Notes under the pieces: model-generated
Database searches by the model: none
Told to the model about the DNA's origin: nothing
Seen by the model: the letters and a program-made list of their open reading frames with translations, nothing else
DNA from: Clostridia bacterium
Lineage (GTDB): Bacteria; Bacillota; Clostridia; Oscillospirales; Acutalibacteraceae
Direction of reading: 5' to 3'
Length of the DNA: 64,000 nt
Assembly (NCBI GenBank): GCA_017513525.1
Contig: JAFXFC010000048.1
Coordinates: 1-64,000, forward strand
Shown: positions 22,506-31,534 of the stretch, piece by piece
Layout: every line of letters starts with the position of its first letter
Numbering within the stretch: position 1 is the stretch's first letter
Translations under genes and position numbers: made by a program

Positions 22506-24284
22506 TTATTCTTTTGTATTTATTGAAAGTCCGAGAAGCTTTAACTGTTCGTCGTCTACTCTTGAGGGACATTCGGTCATGGCTTCTGTTGCGTCCTTGA
22601 GCTTGGGATATGCGATAACATCACGAAGGCTTTCTGCGCCTATCATCTGCATCACAAGTCTGTCAAGACCTATGCCCATGCCGCCGTGGGGGGGAGGTCC
22701 GAAGCGGAAGGCATCAAGAAGATAGCCGAATTTATTATGTGCTTCTTCTTCTGAAAGTCCTAAAAGCTCAAAGATCTTGCCCTGAAGCTCGGGATTTGTA
22801 ATTCTGATAGAACCGCTTGAAAGCTCAATGCCGTTAAGAACAAGGTCGTATGCCTTAGCACGGACTGCACCCTTATCACTTTCAAGATAAGGAATACATT
22901 CATCAAGAGGAGAGGTGAAGGGATGGTGCATAGCTACCCAGCTCTGAGTTTCTTCATCCCAATCAAAGAACGGGAATTCAACTATCCATAAGAAGTTGTA
23001 GCCGTCACCAATGATATTGAGCTTCTTTGCAGCTTCGTTTCTTAAAGCGCCGAGAATTGAAAGCACAAGGTTCTTCCTAGTGTCGCCTATAATAAATACA
23101 ACGTCACCCTTTTCAGCACCTGCGGCAGCAAGAATTTCAGCCATTTTTTCTTCTGAAATGAATTTACCGAAAGAGGAAGCAATGCCGTCATCAGTGTATC
23201 TTACCCATGCAAGGCCTTTTGCGCCGATACCCTTTGCGAACTCTGTAAGCTTATCAATTTCTTTTCTTGTATAAACAGATACAGCGTTCTTTGCAGTGAT
23301 ACCTCTTACAGTACCGCCGTTTGCTATTGTGCCTTCAAATACGCTGAAGCCGCAGTCCTTTACAATGTCACTGAGGTCGAAAAGCTCCATGCCGAAGCGT
23401 GTGTCGGGCTTATCTGAACCGTAACGCTCCATAGCGTCCTTATATTTAAGTCTGGGAAGGGGAGTTGGAATATCTACATCAATAGCTTCCTTAAAGAGCT
23501 TTACTATGTAGCCTTCTATCATATCAAGAACATCGTCAACATCAACGAAGGACATTTCAAGGTCTATCTGAGTGAATTCAGGCTGTCTGTCAGCTCTTAA
23601 GTCCTCATCTCTGAAGCAACGGGCAATCTGCATATATCTGTCAAAGCCTGCAACCATTGAAAGCTGCTTATAAAGCTGAGGTGACTGGGGAAGAGCATAG
23701 AATTCACCGTTATGAAGACGGGAGGGAACAAGGAAGTCACGCGCTCCTTCGGGTGTAGACTTCATAAGAATGGGAGTTTCTATTTCAACGAAGCCGTTAT
23801 CATAGAAATAATCTCTTGTGATTTTTGTTACCTTGTTTCTTAAGAGAATGTTGCTCTGTAAATCGGGACGGCGAAGGTCAAGATAACGGTATTTAAGTCT
23901 TGTGGTTTCCGCTGTCTGACAGTTGGGAACTATTTCAAAGGGAGTGGTTTCACTCTTGGCGAGAATTCTTAATTCCTCAACAAATACTTCAATGTCACCT
24001 GTGGGGATCTTATCGGTTTTAGCAGAGCGTTCTCTTACCTTACCGCGTGCTGCGAGAACATATTCGCTCTTAGCGGAAGCTGCCTTTTCAAAAACATCCT
24101 TTGCTGAGGTTTCATCGAATGCAAGCTGAATAATACCTGTTCTGTCACGAAGGTCAATAAAGATAAGACCGCCGAGATTTCTCATTCTCTGAACCCAACC
24201 GAATACGGTTACTTCTTCACCGACGTTACTTGCTCTGAAGTTTCCGCAATAGTCGGTTCTTTTCATTCCTGCTACAAATTCCAT
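22506..24284 (-). CDS. aspS: Aspartate--tRNA ligase
   Basis: A 592-residue class II aminoacyl-tRNA synthetase of bacterial size. An N-terminal OB-fold anticodon domain (VTVFGWVQRMRNLGGLIFIDLRDRTG) is followed by class II motifs. Motif 2 is seen in ARCFRDEDLRADRQPEFTQIDLEMSF and motif 3 in GIGLDRLVMQMIGAESLRDVIAYPK. The central GAD insertion typical of bacterial AspRS is covered by the length. It charges tRNA-Asp; whether it also charges tRNA-Asn cannot be judged. GGAGG precedes the ATG, whose A is the last base of the hisS stop codon. Confidence 0.97.
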   Translation of the reverse strand: MEFVAGMKRTDYCGNFRASNVGEEVTVFGWVQRMRNLGGLIFIDLRDRTGIIQLAFDETSAKDVFEKAASAKSEYVLAARGKVRERSAKTDKIPTGDIEVFVEELRILAKSETTPFEIVPNCQTAETTRLKYRYLDLRRPDLQSNILLRNKVTKITRDYFYDNGFVEIETPILMKSTPEGARDFLVPSRLHNGEFYALPQSPQLYKQLSMVAGFDRYMQIARCFRDEDLRADRQPEFTQIDLEMSFVDVDDVLDMIEGYIVKLFKEAIDVDIPTPLPRLKYKDAMERYGSDKPDTRFGMELFDLSDIVKDCGFSVFEGTIANGGTVRGITAKNAVSVYTRKEIDKLTEFAKGIGAKGLAWVRYTDDGIASSFGKFISEEKMAEILAAAGAEKGDVVFIIGDTRKNLVLSILGALRNEAAKKLNIIGDGYNFLWIVEFPFFDWDEETQSWVAMHHPFTSPLDECIPYLESDKGAVRAKAYDLVLNGIELSSGSIRITNPELQGKIFELLGLSEEEAHNKFGYLLDAFRFGPPPHGGMGIGLDRLVMQMIGAESLRDVIAYPKLKDATEAMTECPSRVDDEQLKLLGLSINTKE

Positions 24285-25621
24285 TATTGTTTTCCTCCGT
24301 TAATAAGAGTAAAGTCCTGTAATGAGCCCATTCCGATACCGCCTAAAGCCGCGTTTATCGAAACGTGCATAAAGTCTTCCGTGAAGGTGTCAAGTGAAAT
24401 TTCAGTTATTTCACCTGTATCCATATTCTTTACACTTGCTTTATGGGATTTAATTTCATCCTCACCTAAAACAAGCGTGAACATTACATTTTTCTTATTG
24501 GCATATTTCATCTGCGCTTTAAGTGAACGCTCACCGAGATCTGTTAATGCTGATATTCCTTCATATCTGAGATCGTTTATTATTCTCATAGCTTCAAAGG
24601 AATATTCGGGAGTGGCAGGGGCTATATAGAGCTGAATTCTCTGTTCCTCGGGAAGTGACTTTCTCTGTGCATCAATGAGCATTATAAGTCTTTCAATTCC
24701 CATGCCAAATCCGCATGCGGGAAGAGCATTTCCGCCGAGCTCCTTTATAAGTCCGTCATATCTTCCGCCGCCGCACACGGTTCCCTGTGCGCCTATAGAA
24801 GTTGAAACGAATTCAAAAACAGTTTTCGTATAATAGTCAAGTCCTCTTACTATCTGAGGATTTACTGTATATTCGATATCCATTGCATCAAGGTGCTTGC
24901 GTACATTTTTGAAATGAGTGTCACATTCCTCACATAAGAAGTCAAGAACAACGGGAGCACCTTCGGCTATAGCTGAACAAACGGGGGACTTGCAGTCGAG
25001 TATTCTCATGGGGTTTCTTTCGAGTCTGGAAAGACATGTTTCACAAAGCTCATCTTTTTTTGAATTGAAATAATTTATGAGAGCCGCATGGTAATTCTTT
25101 CTGCATTCGGGACAGCCTATAGAGTTTATTTCAAGGCTTATATCATTTAATTCAAAAAAGTCGAATATCTGACGTGCGAGTGAGATTATCTCTGCATCAG
25201 CGGCAGGTGAGCCTGTTCCGAGGCTTTCAACACCGAACTGATGAAATTCTCGGAGCCTTCCTGCCTGAGGCTTTTCGTATCTGTAGCATGAAGTGAGATA
25301 AAAATACTTCTGCGGAAGCGGTTCGTTGAAAAGACCGTGTTCAAGAAATGCTCTGACACAGCCCGCAGTTCCTTCAGGACGAAGAGAAATTGAACGGTTG
25401 CCGTTGTCGTTAAAGGTATACATTTCTTTTTGCACAACGTCGGTGGTTTCTCCCACACCCCTCATAAAAAGCTCTGTATGCTCAAATACGGGAGTTCTTA
25501 TTTCTCTGAAGCCGAAACAGCCTGCTGTTTCAGAAAGTGCGTTTTCAATGTGTCTTAATCGGTAGCTCTCCGACGGGAGAGTGTCCATTGTGCCTCTGGG
25601 AGCCTTTGTTAAAAGTGCCAT
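24284..25621 (-). CDS. hisS: Histidine--tRNA ligase
   Basis: A 445-residue class II synthetase. It shows RGTMDTLPSESYRLRHIE at the N-terminus, motif 2 region FYLTSCYRYEKPQAGRLREFHQFGVE, the histidine-A motif VRGLDYYTKTVFEFVS and motif 3 ACGFGMGIERLIMLI. The C-terminal anticodon domain has about 20 residues more than a minimal HisRS. GAGGAT lies before the ATG. It overlaps aspS by one base, a common Firmicutes pair. The 92 bases upstream are too short for a T-box leader and none was seen. Confidence 0.97.
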   Translation of the reverse strand: MALLTKAPRGTMDTLPSESYRLRHIENALSETAGCFGFREIRTPVFEHTELFMRGVGETTDVVQKEMYTFNDNGNRSISLRPEGTAGCVRAFLEHGLFNEPLPQKYFYLTSCYRYEKPQAGRLREFHQFGVESLGTGSPAADAEIISLARQIFDFFELNDISLEINSIGCPECRKNYHAALINYFNSKKDELCETCLSRLERNPMRILDCKSPVCSAIAEGAPVVLDFLCEECDTHFKNVRKHLDAMDIEYTVNPQIVRGLDYYTKTVFEFVSTSIGAQGTVCGGGRYDGLIKELGGNALPACGFGMGIERLIMLIDAQRKSLPEEQRIQLYIAPATPEYSFEAMRIINDLRYEGISALTDLGERSLKAQMKYANKKNVMFTLVLGEDEIKSHKASVKNMDTGEITEISLDTFTEDFMHVSINAALGGIGMGSLQDFTLINGGKQ

Positions 25622-25713
25622 TTTTTATCATCCTCAAAATCGCATGAAAATTTTTGAGCCGCTATCCCGAAAAACGGAATAACGACTGAAGCTTTATTAA
25701 AAACAAAAAGGGA

Positions 25714-26109
25714 TTATTTTACAAGATCACGCCAGTCAAGGTCGCCTCTTTCAAGCCCTCTTACAAGGGATTCCGCAGTTGCAATATTTGTTGCAACAGG
25801 GATATTGTGAACGTCACAAAGACGAAGAAGGTCATTATCGTCGGGTTCATAAGGCTTTCTTGTGAGGGGATCGCGGAATAAAAGCAGAAGGTCGATTTCA
25901 TTGCATGAAACGAGAGAGCCTATCTGCTGAGCGCCGCCCTGAGAGCCTGCAAGGAACTTTTTGATAGGAATACCTGTTGCATCTTCTATCATTTTTCCTG
26001 TTGTTGATGTTGCGCAAAGCGAATGATGACTTAAAATTCCGCAGTATGCTATACAAAACTGTGTCATAAGTTCTTTCTTTGAATCGTGTGCAATCAGTGC
26101 AATGTTCAT
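25714..26109 (-). CDS. mgsA: Methylglyoxal synthase
   Basis: A 131-residue enzyme converting dihydroxyacetone phosphate to methylglyoxal and phosphate. Family marks are IALIAHDSKK at the N-terminus, SHHSLCATSTTG, the phosphate-binding GSQGGAQQIG and LLLFRDPLTRKPYEPD containing the catalytic Asp region. Length is close to the usual 130-150. AAGGATGG precedes the ATG. In many Clostridia mgsA follows the mre/min cluster, as here. Confidence 0.95.
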   Translation of the reverse strand: MNIALIAHDSKKELMTQFCIAYCGILSHHSLCATSTTGKMIEDATGIPIKKFLAGSQGGAQQIGSLVSCNEIDLLLLFRDPLTRKPYEPDDNDLLRLCDVHNIPVATNIATAESLVRGLERGDLDWRDLVK

Positions 26110-26187
26110 AATCCACCATCCTTAAAAAATTATATTTATAATTTACTATCAATTAATAATAACACAAAAAAATTGATATTTCAACAC

Positions 26188-26922
26188 TTATTTAATCTGA
26201 GAAAGTGTCAATTCTACATTTTTGCCGTCAATTCGCTGAGAAATCCTCGAAAATGCGTTATCGCTCTTTTTGGTTCTGAGTGCTTTTTCGCTTACCGTAG
26301 AATATACTATATTCTTATCTTCGGGGATAATTCCTATGAGCTGAACCATTGTTTTATCTATAATTTCATCAACGGTAAGAAGCAGTCCTTTTCTTGCGGC
26401 TTTAACATCATAGCGGTTAATAAGAAGCCGTGAGTCTTCGATACCGTGCTGTTTCAGCACATTGTCAACAGCTTTAGCTCCCTTTACGGAAACCTCGTCT
26501 GCTGTTGCAACTACGAGTGCTTTTGATGCTCCCTTTGCGGCTCTGATAAGTCCTGTGCCGATACCTGCGGGTGCATCCATAATAATTATGTCATAAATTT
26601 CATCTATATTATTCACAATTTCTGAAATAATACTGTCATTTATCTGAGCTTCAATAAACTTTGGTGAGGGGAGAAGTGTGAGGTTTTCGGTGACTTCAAT
26701 AAGAGTATCTGCGATTTCACATCTGTCAGCTTCAATATCGAGCCACGAAAAATTTACTTTATCTGCAACGCCGAGCATTATGTCAAGAGAAGAAAGACCT
26801 GCATCACAGTCAATAAGAAGAGTCTTTTTGCCCGCTTTTGCAAACTGAAGTCCCAATCCCTTACAAACGGTAGATTTTCCGACACCGCCTTTGCCCGATG
26901 CCGTTACTATTCTGATAGCCAT
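26188..26922 (-). CDS. minD: MinD/ParA-like ATPase, without MinC partner
   Basis: A 244-residue deviant-Walker-A ATPase: GKGGVGKST at 10-18 with Lys11 and Lys16, switch I region LIDCDAGLSSLDIMLG and switch II IIIMDAPAGIGTG. This fits MinD of the division-site selection system. It is shorter than typical MinD (about 260-270), and the C-terminus stops at VELTLSQIK without the amphipathic membrane-targeting helix usually seen. No minC or minE is adjacent although they normally accompany it. GGAGGAATAAAA precedes the ATG. It may act as a MinD with altered membrane binding or as another ParA-type positioning protein. Confidence 0.8.
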   Translation of the reverse strand: MAIRIVTASGKGGVGKSTVCKGLGLQFAKAGKKTLLIDCDAGLSSLDIMLGVADKVNFSWLDIEADRCEIADTLIEVTENLTLLPSPKFIEAQINDSIISEIVNNIDEIYDIIIMDAPAGIGTGLIRAAKGASKALVVATADEVSVKGAKAVDNVLKQHGIEDSRLLINRYDVKAARKGLLLTVDEIIDKTMVQLIGIIPEDKNIVYSTVSEKALRTKKSDNAFSRISQRIDGKNVELTLSQIK

Positions 26923-26937
26923 TTTTATTCCTCCCTG

Positions 26938-29052
26938 TCACCAGATAACCGTATTATCCTTCTGCACGGTCGGTGCAGTATTGAGTGTGCTGAAGTAATA
27001 TTCGAATATATCGGCGGCAACCTGTGCTGTTGATGAACCGCTGCCTGCGTTTTCAATTACAACGGTAATTGCTATTTTCGCATCTTCATAGGGCCCGAAT
27101 GCAATAAGAAAACCGTCGGTGCCTTCAACAACATTGCCGTCAACAATAAGAGTTTTTTCCGCTGTACCTGTTTTACATGCGACCTTATATTTGAGATTTC
27201 CGAGATACGGTGCACATGAGCCCTCGTTTGCAACAAGATACATACCTTCTTTAACGGTATCAAGAGTAGACTTTGAAATATTTGTTTCTGCTGCTATTTC
27301 AGGTGTATGCTCATATGATGATACCGTATAATCCGAAGAAGCCACTCTCTCAATAAGATAGGGAACATATCTTGTACCGCCGTTTGCGATAGTCGCACAG
27401 TAATTATTAAGCTGTAAGGGTGAGAAGGAGTTATCGGACTGACCGATAGCCGCAAGAAGCGTTTCACCTGCTTTCCAGCCGAGTCCCAGAGAATCTCTGT
27501 ATGTAATACCAGCGAGAATACCTGCACTTTCGGAAACTTCAATGCCTGTTTTCTGTCCGAGACCGAAGAGTGAGGAGTATGTATTCATTTTGTCAATTCC
27601 AAGCTGTCTTGCCATTTCAAAGAAGAAAATATTGCATGAATGCTGAAGTGCCTGTCTTACGGTTATGTTTCCGTGTGCAGTTTTATTGAAGCAAGCAAAG
27701 ACCTGGTCAATATACTCATACTGTCCCGTGCAGTATACTCTTGAATCGGCATCAATTATACCTTCTTCGAGGGCGGCTATTGCAATTACGGGCTTCATTG
27801 TAGAGCCCGGCGAATATGTGCTCTGAAAAGCTCTGTTCCATAATGGCTTTCCGGGGTCCTCTGCGAGAGTGTTATAGTCTTCAAAATATGAAGTCAAACT
27901 GAAATTCGGGTAGGATGAATTAGCGAGCACCGCACCTGTTGTGACATCCTGAACCACTACAGCACCCGCAGGTGTAAGTCCGCTTGCGAGCGCTTCCTCT
28001 TCAGTTACAGCCAATATCTGCTTTTTAAGGGATTTATCTGCAATTTCCTGTAAATTCTGATCAATTGTAAGAAATACCGTACTGCCGGGAGAGGGAAGAA
28101 GCGAATAGCTTTCGAGTATCTCGTTTGCAGTATTGACGGATAAGGTCTTAGTGCCCTTAGTGCCTCGAAGAAAGCTTTCCATTGCACTTTCTATACCGTT
28201 TTTACCGATTTTATCGTTAAGTGCATAGCTTTTATTTTTAATAGCTTGTATTTCGCTGTCAGAAAGACCTTCAGCAGCTAAAGCTTCGTTTGTTTTTTCT
28301 TTTTCGGCATTATATTCCTCTGCACTGATTGAGCCTGTTACTCCGAGAATGTGTGCTGCAGCCGTGCCGTCACCCGTGTATTTTCTTTCAGATGTGACAC
28401 CGGCATCCACTCCGGGGAAAATATCGTTATTTTCCTTGACATATCCCAGAGTTGTAACAGAAATATCCTCAGCGAAGGTGTAGGGATATGAAGTAGAGAA
28501 ATACATTTTCTGCATATTATATCTTACAGATGCAATATTTCTCGCATCAATAGAAGAATATTCCCGGAGGGCAAACTTTTCAATAAGGACATTAAGACAG
28601 TCTTCAGCCGTAGCATAAGGGTTTACGGCACACATACTCTCTGATTTCATCCACTCGATCTCTGCTTCGGCGTCTTCTTTATATGTGATAACACCGTTTT
28701 CGTCAAAGACAAGAGGAAGCAGATCTATCCATGTTTCATTCTTTGTTTCAAGATGCTTTATGAGCTTATTTATAAGAGAATTTATTTCAATATCTTCTGA
28801 CGGGAAGGAAAGTGCATTAAAGCTGAGTGTCCTTACCTGTTCGTTATAAACGAGCGCATTGCCGTTTTTGTCGAGTATATCGCCTCTCGGTGCTTCAACT
28901 GCAACAGAATATGTAGATACCGCCGTACCGTAGGCATATTCCTCGGCATTCACTATCTGTGTAAAAACGAGCAAGGCAAAAAAGCCCGCAAAGAAAACTC
29001 CGAACAGGGAAAAAATAAATATTACTCTTTTGTTTAGTTTGCCGTTATTCAT
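26938..29052 (-). CDS. mrdA: Penicillin-binding protein 2 (transpeptidase of the elongasome)
   Basis: A 704-residue class B PBP with one N-terminal membrane helix (about 8-30), a pedestal domain starting VEAPRGDILDKNGN and a transpeptidase domain. Catalytic motifs are SxxK in SPGSTMKP, SxN in HSCN and KTG in KTGTAEK. It crosslinks side-wall peptidoglycan with MreBCD and RodA. The start is ATG 29052, with TGAGG upstream; a TTG four codons earlier lacks spacing. It overlaps mreD by eight bases. The gene is longer than E. coli PBP2 (633), as usual in Clostridia. Confidence 0.93.
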   Translation of the reverse strand: MNNGKLNKRVIFIFSLFGVFFAGFFALLVFTQIVNAEEYAYGTAVSTYSVAVEAPRGDILDKNGNALVYNEQVRTLSFNALSFPSEDIEINSLINKLIKHLETKNETWIDLLPLVFDENGVITYKEDAEAEIEWMKSESMCAVNPYATAEDCLNVLIEKFALREYSSIDARNIASVRYNMQKMYFSTSYPYTFAEDISVTTLGYVKENNDIFPGVDAGVTSERKYTGDGTAAAHILGVTGSISAEEYNAEKEKTNEALAAEGLSDSEIQAIKNKSYALNDKIGKNGIESAMESFLRGTKGTKTLSVNTANEILESYSLLPSPGSTVFLTIDQNLQEIADKSLKKQILAVTEEEALASGLTPAGAVVVQDVTTGAVLANSSYPNFSLTSYFEDYNTLAEDPGKPLWNRAFQSTYSPGSTMKPVIAIAALEEGIIDADSRVYCTGQYEYIDQVFACFNKTAHGNITVRQALQHSCNIFFFEMARQLGIDKMNTYSSLFGLGQKTGIEVSESAGILAGITYRDSLGLGWKAGETLLAAIGQSDNSFSPLQLNNYCATIANGGTRYVPYLIERVASSDYTVSSYEHTPEIAAETNISKSTLDTVKEGMYLVANEGSCAPYLGNLKYKVACKTGTAEKTLIVDGNVVEGTDGFLIAFGPYEDAKIAITVVIENAGSGSSTAQVAADIFEYYFSTLNTAPTVQKDNTVIW

Positions 29053-29587
29053 GTTTTGCCTCAATCAGAAGTTTTTCTCCTCTGAAATAAACTGCTGTTT
29101 TTCTTATAAGAAAGTATAAAGGAACCGTAAAAATGACGGTTAAAGCAGTTGCAGGGAGATAATGATTTAAGAAAATAATTCTGAAATACTGAAAATCCAG
29201 AGCCGAAGCGAAAAACAGCTCTGTGATAAGTGAATAAATAATGCTGACAATTGCTGTCAGAAGCAGTGTATTGAGAAGCGTGTTTCTGAGTATATAATGA
29301 CTTAAAAGTCCTGTAAGACAGGCGGTAAATGCGAATATCAAAGCGAGCGCACCGTCTGTAACAGGAGAAGCAAGATCCCATAGTGCACCTGTAAGAAGTC
29401 CGAAGAAAAGTGCGGAAAATTCATGCTCAAACAAAGAAACGGAAATAAGCAGAGGGATTAAGAAAAATACGGGTAAGGGAAACCCGGTTCTCGGAAGAAA
29501 AGCGCATTGGAATAAATATGCCGCTACTGTCAGTAAGACATATATCAGTCTTCTTATGAAATGTAGGGTCAGTTTTTTAGTTTTCAT
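29045..29587 (-). CDS. mreD: Rod shape-determining membrane protein MreD
   Basis: A 180-residue protein with about five or six hydrophobic helices and the TGxLxDLxSP-type loop seen as LLTGALWDLASPV, characteristic of MreD. It links the cytoplasmic MreB filament with MreC and PBP2 at the membrane. It lies five bases after mreC and overlaps the PBP2 gene, in the standard mreBCD-mrdA order. Confidence 0.9.
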   Translation of the reverse strand: MKTKKLTLHFIRRLIYVLLTVAAYLFQCAFLPRTGFPLPVFFLIPLLISVSLFEHEFSALFFGLLTGALWDLASPVTDGALALIFAFTACLTGLLSHYILRNTLLNTLLLTAIVSIIYSLITELFFASALDFQYFRIIFLNHYLPATALTVIFTVPLYFLIRKTAVYFRGEKLLIEAKHE

Positions 29588-29592
29588 GACAC

Positions 29593-30435
29593 TCAGCCGT
29601 TCTTTCCTTGAAATTCGGTGATTATAAATACATCTGTTATCTGTGAATAATCAGCTTCGGGTTCAATAAGAGCATAAACGGAAAGACCTGTTTCGTCGGT
29701 CTTTATTTCCTTTACGGTTCCTATAATAAGATCCATAGGATAAATACCGCCGATACCCGATGTGCAGACTATACCGCCTGAAACCACGGCAGTAGTTTTT
29801 GTAAGTCCCGAAAGTCTTATAAAACCGTTTCTCGAAACGGAGATTTCAGATTCCGTATAGCAGTCCTCTCTCGTTCTTATCTCATAAGCACTGACACTTA
29901 CCTCGGGATTAAACAGAGAATAGACAGTGCAGTTATTTTCAGTGACGGTTTTAACGATTCCCACAAGCGCTTCTCCGTAGATGACGGGATCGTTTACATT
30001 AACTCCGTCTGAAAGACCCTTATTCAGCGTAAAAGAACCGAATACATCAGAAGTATCCTTAAGGATTATCTGAGAGGGGACAAATGAAAAATCGGGATTT
30101 TTATCTTTGACATCAAGAAATTCCTCATAGGCTTCAAGCTTATGAAGTGTTTTTTCGTAATCAACAAGCTGAGAACGAAGAAGGGCATTCTCTTCTTTCA
30201 GTTCATCTATTTTATCGGCATAGCTTTTCGAAGAAACGAAATAGCCGTTGAAGTCACTCATCATGTCTGCAAAGCTTGCCGCCGCATTCTCTAAAGGCGT
30301 CATTATGAAGCCGAGAGCTGAAGAAACGGGTGAAGAGCCGCTCGTTGAAACAGCGGCAACAAAAACACCCAGAAAGAGCGACAGCAATACTGCGAGGGTT
30401 ATTTTGAATTTTGTTCCGGTAAAGAAATTGCGCAT
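29593..30435 (-). CDS. mreC: Rod shape-determining protein MreC
   Basis: A 280-residue protein: short cytoplasmic end, one membrane helix (about 11-33), a coiled coil (about 70-108, DKIDELKEENALLRSQLVDYEKTLHKLE) and the MreC beta domain with NKGLSDGVNVNDPVIYGEALVGIV. It forms extracytoplasmic filaments activating PBP2. It is 15 bases behind mreB. Confidence 0.93.
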   Translation of the reverse strand: MRNFFTGTKFKITLAVLLSLFLGVFVAAVSTSGSSPVSSALGFIMTPLENAAASFADMMSDFNGYFVSSKSYADKIDELKEENALLRSQLVDYEKTLHKLEAYEEFLDVKDKNPDFSFVPSQIILKDTSDVFGSFTLNKGLSDGVNVNDPVIYGEALVGIVKTVTENNCTVYSLFNPEVSVSAYEIRTREDCYTESEISVSRNGFIRLSGLTKTTAVVSGGIVCTSGIGGIYPMDLIIGTVKEIKTDETGLSVYALIEPEADYSQITDVFIITEFQGKNG

Positions 30436-30450
30436 AAGCTTCTCCGTGAA

Positions 30451-31455
30451 TTATGAATTAATAATATTAAGTGTATCCTTCTGCAGACATATGGCTATGC
30501 CTGTTACAACACAGTCTATGGGCTTTTCCGCCACATGTACTGTCATTCCGGTTTCTTTTTCAATAAGCTTATCAAGACCTCTGAGCAGTGCTGAACCGCC
30601 TGTAAGAATTATTCCCGAAGAAATAATATCAGCGGAAAGCTCGGGAGGTGTTTTTTCAAGAGTTGTACGAATAGCGTCTATTATCTGACTTACGGGATCA
30701 GAAAGTGCCTGTCTTACATCCTCGGATGTTATTTCCGCAGTTTTGGGGAGACCGTCTGTAAGACTTCTGCCCTTGACGGATACGGCACCCTCGCCGCTGT
30801 AGGGAGCGGCTGAGCCAATACTTATCTTAATCTCTTCTGCGGTTCTCTCACCGATAAGAAGATTGAATTTTTTCTTTATGTACTGAACTATTGCGCTGTC
30901 GAAGGCATCGCCTGCAACCTTGACGGAACGGGAAGCCACGATATCACCGAGCGCGATGACAGCAGTTTCTGCAGTACCCGAACCTATATCAACTATCATA
31001 CTGCCTGTAGCATCGGCAACAGGAAGCCCTGCACCGATAGCCGCCGCCATGGGTGCTTCAATAAGGCTTACATATCTTGCGCCTGCAGCCTTTGCCGCAT
31101 CGTGAACCGCTTTTCTTTCAACCTCAGTAACACTTGAGGGAATACAAATGAGAACTCTCGGTCTTGAAAAAAGGGAGCCGCTTGTAGCCTTTTTCATAAA
31201 TGCTCTCAGCATATCTGCGGTTATATCATAATCTGCTATAACAGAATCCTTAAGGGGCTTTACGGCGGTAATGGAGCCGGGAGTCCTTCCTATCATCTGC
31301 TTTGCTTCTTCGCCAACCGCTACCACTCTTGCGGGGGTAAGCTTTACATCTACGGCAACAACAGAGGGTTCTCTTATGATAATGCCTTTATTTTTTGCAC
31401 ATACAAGTGTGTTGCCTGTACCGAGATCTATTCCGATATCCTGAGAGAATAACAT
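30451..31455 (-). CDS. mreB: Rod shape-determining actin-like protein MreB
   Basis: A 334-residue actin-fold ATPase. Phosphate 1 motif IGIDLGTGNTLV, phosphate 2 motif MIVDIGSGTAETAV and adenosine motif ILTGGSALLRGL are present. It polymerises beneath the membrane and guides side-wall synthesis. It is first gene of the mreB-mreC-mreD-mrdA-minD series on the minus strand. A 9-bp hairpin (31489-31510) separates it from the oxidoreductase gene upstream. Confidence 0.95.
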   Translation of the reverse strand: MLFSQDIGIDLGTGNTLVCAKNKGIIIREPSVVAVDVKLTPARVVAVGEEAKQMIGRTPGSITAVKPLKDSVIADYDITADMLRAFMKKATSGSLFSRPRVLICIPSSVTEVERKAVHDAAKAAGARYVSLIEAPMAAAIGAGLPVADATGSMIVDIGSGTAETAVIALGDIVASRSVKVAGDAFDSAIVQYIKKKFNLLIGERTAEEIKISIGSAAPYSGEGAVSVKGRSLTDGLPKTAEITSEDVRQALSDPVSQIIDAIRTTLEKTPPELSADIISSGIILTGGSALLRGLDKLIEKETGMTVHVAEKPIDCVVTGIAICLQKDTLNIINS

Positions 31456-31488
31456 AATTTAGGTTCGTCCTTTCAAAAAATCAGGGCA

Positions 31489-31510
31489 GGGAAAACCAAA
31501 AGGTTTTCCC
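31489..31510 (-). terminator. Hairpin between the oxidoreductase gene and mreB
   Basis: GGGAAAACC (31489-31497) pairs with GGTTTTCCC (31502-31510) around AAAA. On the minus strand a T run follows after about 9 bases, so termination after the oxidoreductase gene is likely but not certain. Confidence 0.55.
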
Positions 31511-31534
31511 TTGTCCGAAAAAGTATATGTGTTA

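Noticed and set aside
25622..25713. T-box leader before hisS
   Set aside because: The gap is 92 bases and shows neither the T-box sequence nor an antiterminator hairpin; the same is true of the tyrS leader.
26923..26937. A missed minC gene
   Set aside because: Only 15 bases separate minD and PBP2, and no minC-like protein was recognised in any frame nearby.
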